From NCBI GenBank assembly GCA_902827055.1, contig CADEHD010000082.1, positions 1 through 8,371 on the forward strand: a stretch of 8,371 nt of DNA. Reading direction: 5' to 3'. This document shows positions 5,721 to 8,371 of the stretch, one piece after another. A program made the position numbers and the translations under genes. This DNA comes from an uncultured Chloroflexota bacterium (lineage in GTDB: Bacteria; Chloroflexota; Dehalococcoidia; UBA2979). The first letter of the stretch is position 1, and each line of letters starts with the position of its first letter. The notes beneath the pieces are model-generated. The model saw nothing but the letters and a program-made list of their open reading frames with translations. It was not told the DNA's origin and ran no database searches.

Positions 5721-6791
5721 GTGAGCAAGGCCAGCACGGGCAACTACTTCGAGGACCTGGTCACGGGCCTGGAGCTGGCGCACCCGACGCCACGCACGAT
5801 CACCGAGGGCGATGCCTCGATGTACGTGGCGCTGACGGCGGATCGGTATCCGATCCACTGCGATGCCGAGTTCGCGCGCGCCCTCGGATTCCGGCGCGAG
5901 ACCGTGAACGACCTGCTGCTGTTCCACATGGTCTTCGGCAAGTCCGTGCCCGACATCTCGCTGAACGCGGTGGCGAACCTCGGGTACGCCGACCTCCGCT
6001 TCGGAGCCACCGTGTACCCGGGTGACACCGTCCGCGCGCACACCACCGTGCTCGGTCGCCGCGAGTCTGCCCGAGGCGACACGGGCGTCGTCTGGGTGCG
6101 CACCACCGGCTACAACCAGCGCGACGAGGAAGTCCTGACGTTCATCCGCTGGGTGCTGATGAACAAGCGCGACACCTCGAGTGCGACGGGCATCGACGAC
6201 GCCCCGCAGACGCCGCCGCGCGTCGAGGCCAGCGCGCTGCACGTGCCCACCGAACTGCAGCTCGACGGGTTCAGCTCGACGGTCACCGGCGGCCGGGCGT
6301 GGTGGGACGACTACGAGGTTGGCGAGCAGATCCACCACATCGAAGGTGTCGCCATCGAGGAGGCGGAACACCAGATGGCGGCGCGGCTCTACCAGAACAC
6401 CGCCCGCGCCCACTTCAACGCCCATGCCCTCCAGGGGTCCCGCTTTGGGAAGCGCGTGATCTACGGCGGACACGTGATCTCGATCGCGCGCGCTCTCTCC
6501 TACAACGGCCTCGAGAATGCCGTGCGTGTCCTGGCGTTCAACGGCGGCACCCACAGCAACCCGACCTTCGCCGGGGACACCGTGTTCGCGTGGACCGAGG
6601 TCCTCGAGAAGATCGACCTCGGGCGTCCCGATGCCGGAGCGCTGCGGCTGCGCCTGGTCGGCGTGAAGAACCGTGACCCGAATACCGAGGAGACACCGCT
6701 CAGGGTGGCCGACGACCAGGGCCGCGAGCGCTACCACGAGCAGGTGGTGCTGGACCTCGACTACACGGTGCTGATGCCGCGGGCACGCTAG
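5721..6791 (+). CDS. mch: Mesaconyl-C1-CoA hydratase (beta-methylmalyl-CoA dehydratase), MaoC-like
   Basis: The product is a 356-residue double hot-dog hydratase of the MaoC-like family. It is expected to hydrate mesaconyl-C1-CoA (2-methylfumaryl-CoA) reversibly to beta-methylmalyl-CoA in the cytoplasm, a step of the ethylmalonyl-CoA pathway and also of the 3-hydroxypropionate bicycle. The GTG start gives the N-terminus ASTGNYFEDL...HPTPRTITEGD, which fits this subfamily. The first MaoC-like half carries DRYPIHCD at 41-48. The second half has EEAEHQMAARLYQNTARAH, HFNAH at 231-235 with likely active-site His235, and YGGH ending at His251. Its length matches known Mch proteins of about 340-355 residues. 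The next gene encodes the enzyme that makes its substrate, which is the strongest support for this call over a generic MaoC dehydratase. Residues 1-49 of the longer open frame are excluded as unlike the family. Confidence 0.85.
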   Translation: MSKASTGNYFEDLVTGLELAHPTPRTITEGDASMYVALTADRYPIHCDAEFARALGFRRETVNDLLLFHMVFGKSVPDISLNAVANLGYADLRFGATVYPGDTVRAHTTVLGRRESARGDTGVVWVRTTGYNQRDEEVLTFIRWVLMNKRDTSSATGIDDAPQTPPRVEASALHVPTELQLDGFSSTVTGGRAWWDDYEVGEQIHHIEGVAIEEAEHQMAARLYQNTARAHFNAHALQGSRFGKRVIYGGHVISIARALSYNGLENAVRVLAFNGGTHSNPTFAGDTVFAWTEVLEKIDLGRPDAGALRLRLVGVKNRDPNTEETPLRVADDQGRERYHEQVVLDLDYTVLMPRAR

Positions 6792-6814
6792 CGCGCCTCA
6801 CCCATCGCCAGACC

Positions 6815-6832
6815 GCGCCGGCCCACCGGCGC
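6815..6832 (+). other. Small hairpin between mch and mcd
   Basis: GCGCCGG and CCGGCGC form a 7-bp stem around CCCA. There is no T-run after it. The 108-base gap has no convincing promoter, so mch and mcd are probably co-transcribed, with this hairpin acting as a processing or stability element if it acts at all. Confidence 0.3.
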
Positions 6833-6886
6833 TGAACAGTCCGACGCTGATTCGCGACGCCACCGGGCGTCAGGCGAGACGTACAC

Positions 6887-6893
6887 AGAGGGG
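6887..6893 (+). promoter_or_regulatory. Ribosome binding site for mcd
   Basis: AGAGGGG lies six bases before the ATG at 6900 and supports that start rather than the in-frame ATG five codons later. Confidence 0.6.
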
Positions 6894-6899
6894 ATACCG

Positions 6900-8371
6900 A
6901 TGGCCACCGCGCGCATGCTCGTGGATGCTGCCCAGGGAGTCGTGGACGCCGCGATGCGCGCGCACGCCGCGATCAGCGGGGGCGGGAACGACGTCGACGG
7001 GCACCAGGTCCACACCGAGCGCCTCGCCTACCTCGCCACGCAGGTCCGAGCCGCGCACGAGCTGGTGGCGTACACCGAGCGCCTCGCGGCTGCCGGTACG
7101 CCCGATCCCGTCATCGAGGAGTGCGCGCTCGTCTACGCCGCCGATGCAACGCAGGCGGTGCGCTCGGCCGTCGAGGTGGCGTGGGCCGACTTTGGGATCG
7201 AGCAGGCCATCGCAGACACGCTGCACACGCCCGCCGTGCGCGATGGCGTGCGCGAAGGCCACGACCACGCTCGTATCGAGGCGCTGGGGCGGATGGTCCT
7301 GACGAACCTGGGGCAGAATCACATCGAGCTCGAAGACGAGGTGGCACGGCTGACTCGAGACGCCGCCCGCGACTTCGCTCGGAACGAGGTGGTGCCGCGC
7401 GCCCAGCAGATCCACCGCGAAGACCTGATGATCCCGGACGACCTCATCCAGAAGTTCGCCGCCCAGGGCTTCTTCGGCTCCTCGATCCCCGAGGAATACG
7501 GCGGTACCGGCATGGGCGACCTGCCGATGATCATCATCACCGAGGAGCTGTCGGCGGCGTCACTCGGCGCGGCGGGTTCGCTCGCGACGCGGCCGGAGAT
7601 CCTCTCGAAGGCGCTCCTCGCTGGCGGCACGGACGAGCAGAAGCAGGCCTGGCTGCCGCGAATCGCCTCGGGTGAGACGCTCGTCGCCATCGCGGTCACT
7701 GAGCCCGATGTCGGGTCCGATGTCGCCTCGCTGCAGACCCGTGCGGAGCCCGCCGAGCATGACGGGCGCCGCGGCTGGCGGCTCAACGGCAACAAGGCCT
7801 GGAGCACATTCTCCGGCCGCGCGAACGTGCTCGCGCTGCTCGCGCGCACGGATCCCGACACCAGCAAGGGCAACCGGGGCCTCTCGCTCTTCATCGTGCC
7901 GAAGGACCCCTTCACCGGGCACCAGTGGCGCTACGAGCAGCCCGAGGGCGGGGTGATCTCCGGGACCGCGAACCCCACGCCGGGGTACCGCGGCATGCAC
8001 TCCTTCACGCTCGCCATCGAGGACTTCTTCGTCCCGGCCGCCAACCTGGTCGGCGAGGAGAGCGGCCTCAACAAGGGCTTCTACCTGCAGATGAACGGCT
8101 TCGCCGCCGGCCGCCTGCAGACCGGCGGCCGCGCCACCGGCCTGTCGCAGGCGGCGCTCGAGCGCACCGCCGAGTACGCCAACGACCGCAAGCAGTTCGG
8201 CCAGCCGATCGGCGAGTTCCAGCTGATCCAATACAAACTCGGCCGCATGGCCACCCACATCATGGCCGGCCGCCAGCTGACCTATTCGGCGGCGCTGGCC
8301 TCGGACAAGGACGAGTCGGTCTCGCTCGAGGGATCGATGGCCAAGCTCTTCACCTCCGACGTCGCCGTCTG
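6900..8371 (+). CDS. mcd: (2S)-methylsuccinyl-CoA dehydrogenase, acyl-CoA dehydrogenase family, 3' end missing
   Basis: The visible 490 residues belong to a FAD-dependent acyl-CoA dehydrogenase that should oxidise (2S)-methylsuccinyl-CoA to mesaconyl-C1-CoA in the ethylmalonyl-CoA pathway. Residues 1 to about 150 form an all-helical-looking extension absent from ordinary acyl-CoA dehydrogenases, a mark of the Mcd subgroup (about 550 residues). The core then begins at LTRDAARDFARNEVVPRA (from 151) and IPEEYGGTG. The FAD/substrate-binding middle domain has AVTEPDVGSD at 265-274, and the subgroup-like GYRGMHSFT at 362-370 is followed by FAAGRLQTGGRA at 401-412. NDRKQFGQPIG at 428-438 is the usual acyl-CoA dehydrogenase signature. 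The residue before GR in helix G is Ala and the next is Gly, so the catalytic Glu is not the isovaleryl-CoA dehydrogenase type. It is expected in the C-terminal loop, beyond the window. About 60 residues are missing. The gene lies 108 bases after mch, in the same direction. Confidence 0.87.
   Translation, partial: MATARMLVDAAQGVVDAAMRAHAAISGGGNDVDGHQVHTERLAYLATQVRAAHELVAYTERLAAAGTPDPVIEECALVYAADATQAVRSAVEVAWADFGIEQAIADTLHTPAVRDGVREGHDHARIEALGRMVLTNLGQNHIELEDEVARLTRDAARDFARNEVVPRAQQIHREDLMIPDDLIQKFAAQGFFGSSIPEEYGGTGMGDLPMIIITEELSAASLGAAGSLATRPEILSKALLAGGTDEQKQAWLPRIASGETLVAIAVTEPDVGSDVASLQTRAEPAEHDGRRGWRLNGNKAWSTFSGRANVLALLARTDPDTSKGNRGLSLFIVPKDPFTGHQWRYEQPEGGVISGTANPTPGYRGMHSFTLAIEDFFVPAANLVGEESGLNKGFYLQMNGFAAGRLQTGGRATGLSQAALERTAEYANDRKQFGQPIGEFQLIQYKLGRMATHIMAGRQLTYSAALASDKDESVSLEGSMAKLFTSDVAV

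Noticed and set aside
5700..6737. A 345-codon minus-strand frame opposite mch
   Set aside because: It has shadow composition, with no recognisable motifs, and lies opposite a gene with clear MaoC-like motifs.
1..8371. CRISPR array, tRNA, rRNA or riboswitch
   Set aside because: No regularly spaced short repeats, cloverleaf or conserved RNA core was seen by reading. Short structured RNAs in the 200-315-base gaps cannot be fully excluded without a covariance-model search.

Overview
The window is GC-rich and coding-dense, and every supported gene lies on the + strand. It holds three tandem paralogous genes for family 5 (DppA/OppA/NikA-type) ABC transporter substrate-binding lipoproteins, followed by two acyl-CoA metabolism genes. 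The strong GC bias at third codon positions and the style of the lipoprotein leaders (YWSRRLTRRSALRG followed by a glycine/alanine-rich stretch and Cys) resemble Chloroflexota such as Dehalococcoidia/SAR202-type lineages. An actinobacterium is the main alternative. This assignment is inference from pattern, not proven.

Layout: bases 1-1134 are the 3' part of substrate-binding gene 1, whose start lies before the window. Bases 1450-3321 are substrate-binding gene 2 (623 aa) and 3540-5414 are substrate-binding gene 3 (624 aa). Each of the three is followed by a hairpin resembling an intrinsic terminator, and genes 2 and 3 have their own upstream region. The array therefore looks like separately transcribed paralogues rather than one operon. 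No permease or ATPase gene is visible. Genes 2 and 3 share a 332-bp stretch that is identical base for base, far more alike than the rest of the pair, which points to recent gene conversion or a very recent partial duplication.

Bases 5721-6791 encode a two-domain MaoC-like hydratase best read as mesaconyl-C1-CoA hydratase (mch). Bases 6900-8371 encode an acyl-CoA dehydrogenase with an extra N-terminal domain of about 150 residues, best read as (2S)-methylsuccinyl-CoA dehydrogenase (mcd), which runs off the end of the window. These two enzymes catalyse consecutive steps of the ethylmalonyl-CoA pathway: methylsuccinyl-CoA to mesaconyl-C1-CoA, then to beta-methylmalyl-CoA. The pair suggests that the organism assimilates acetyl-CoA, or substrates degraded to it, by this route. 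Uptake by the substrate-binding proteins could feed such a pathway, but that link rests only on adjacency.

The intergenic regions carry candidate regulatory elements. There is a near-consensus promoter with an inverted repeat and two-turn direct repeats ahead of gene 3, and a partly shared GATTCAC-type motif ahead of genes 2 and 3. I see no tRNA, rRNA, insertion sequence or CRISPR array, and no system that is clearly unprecedented.
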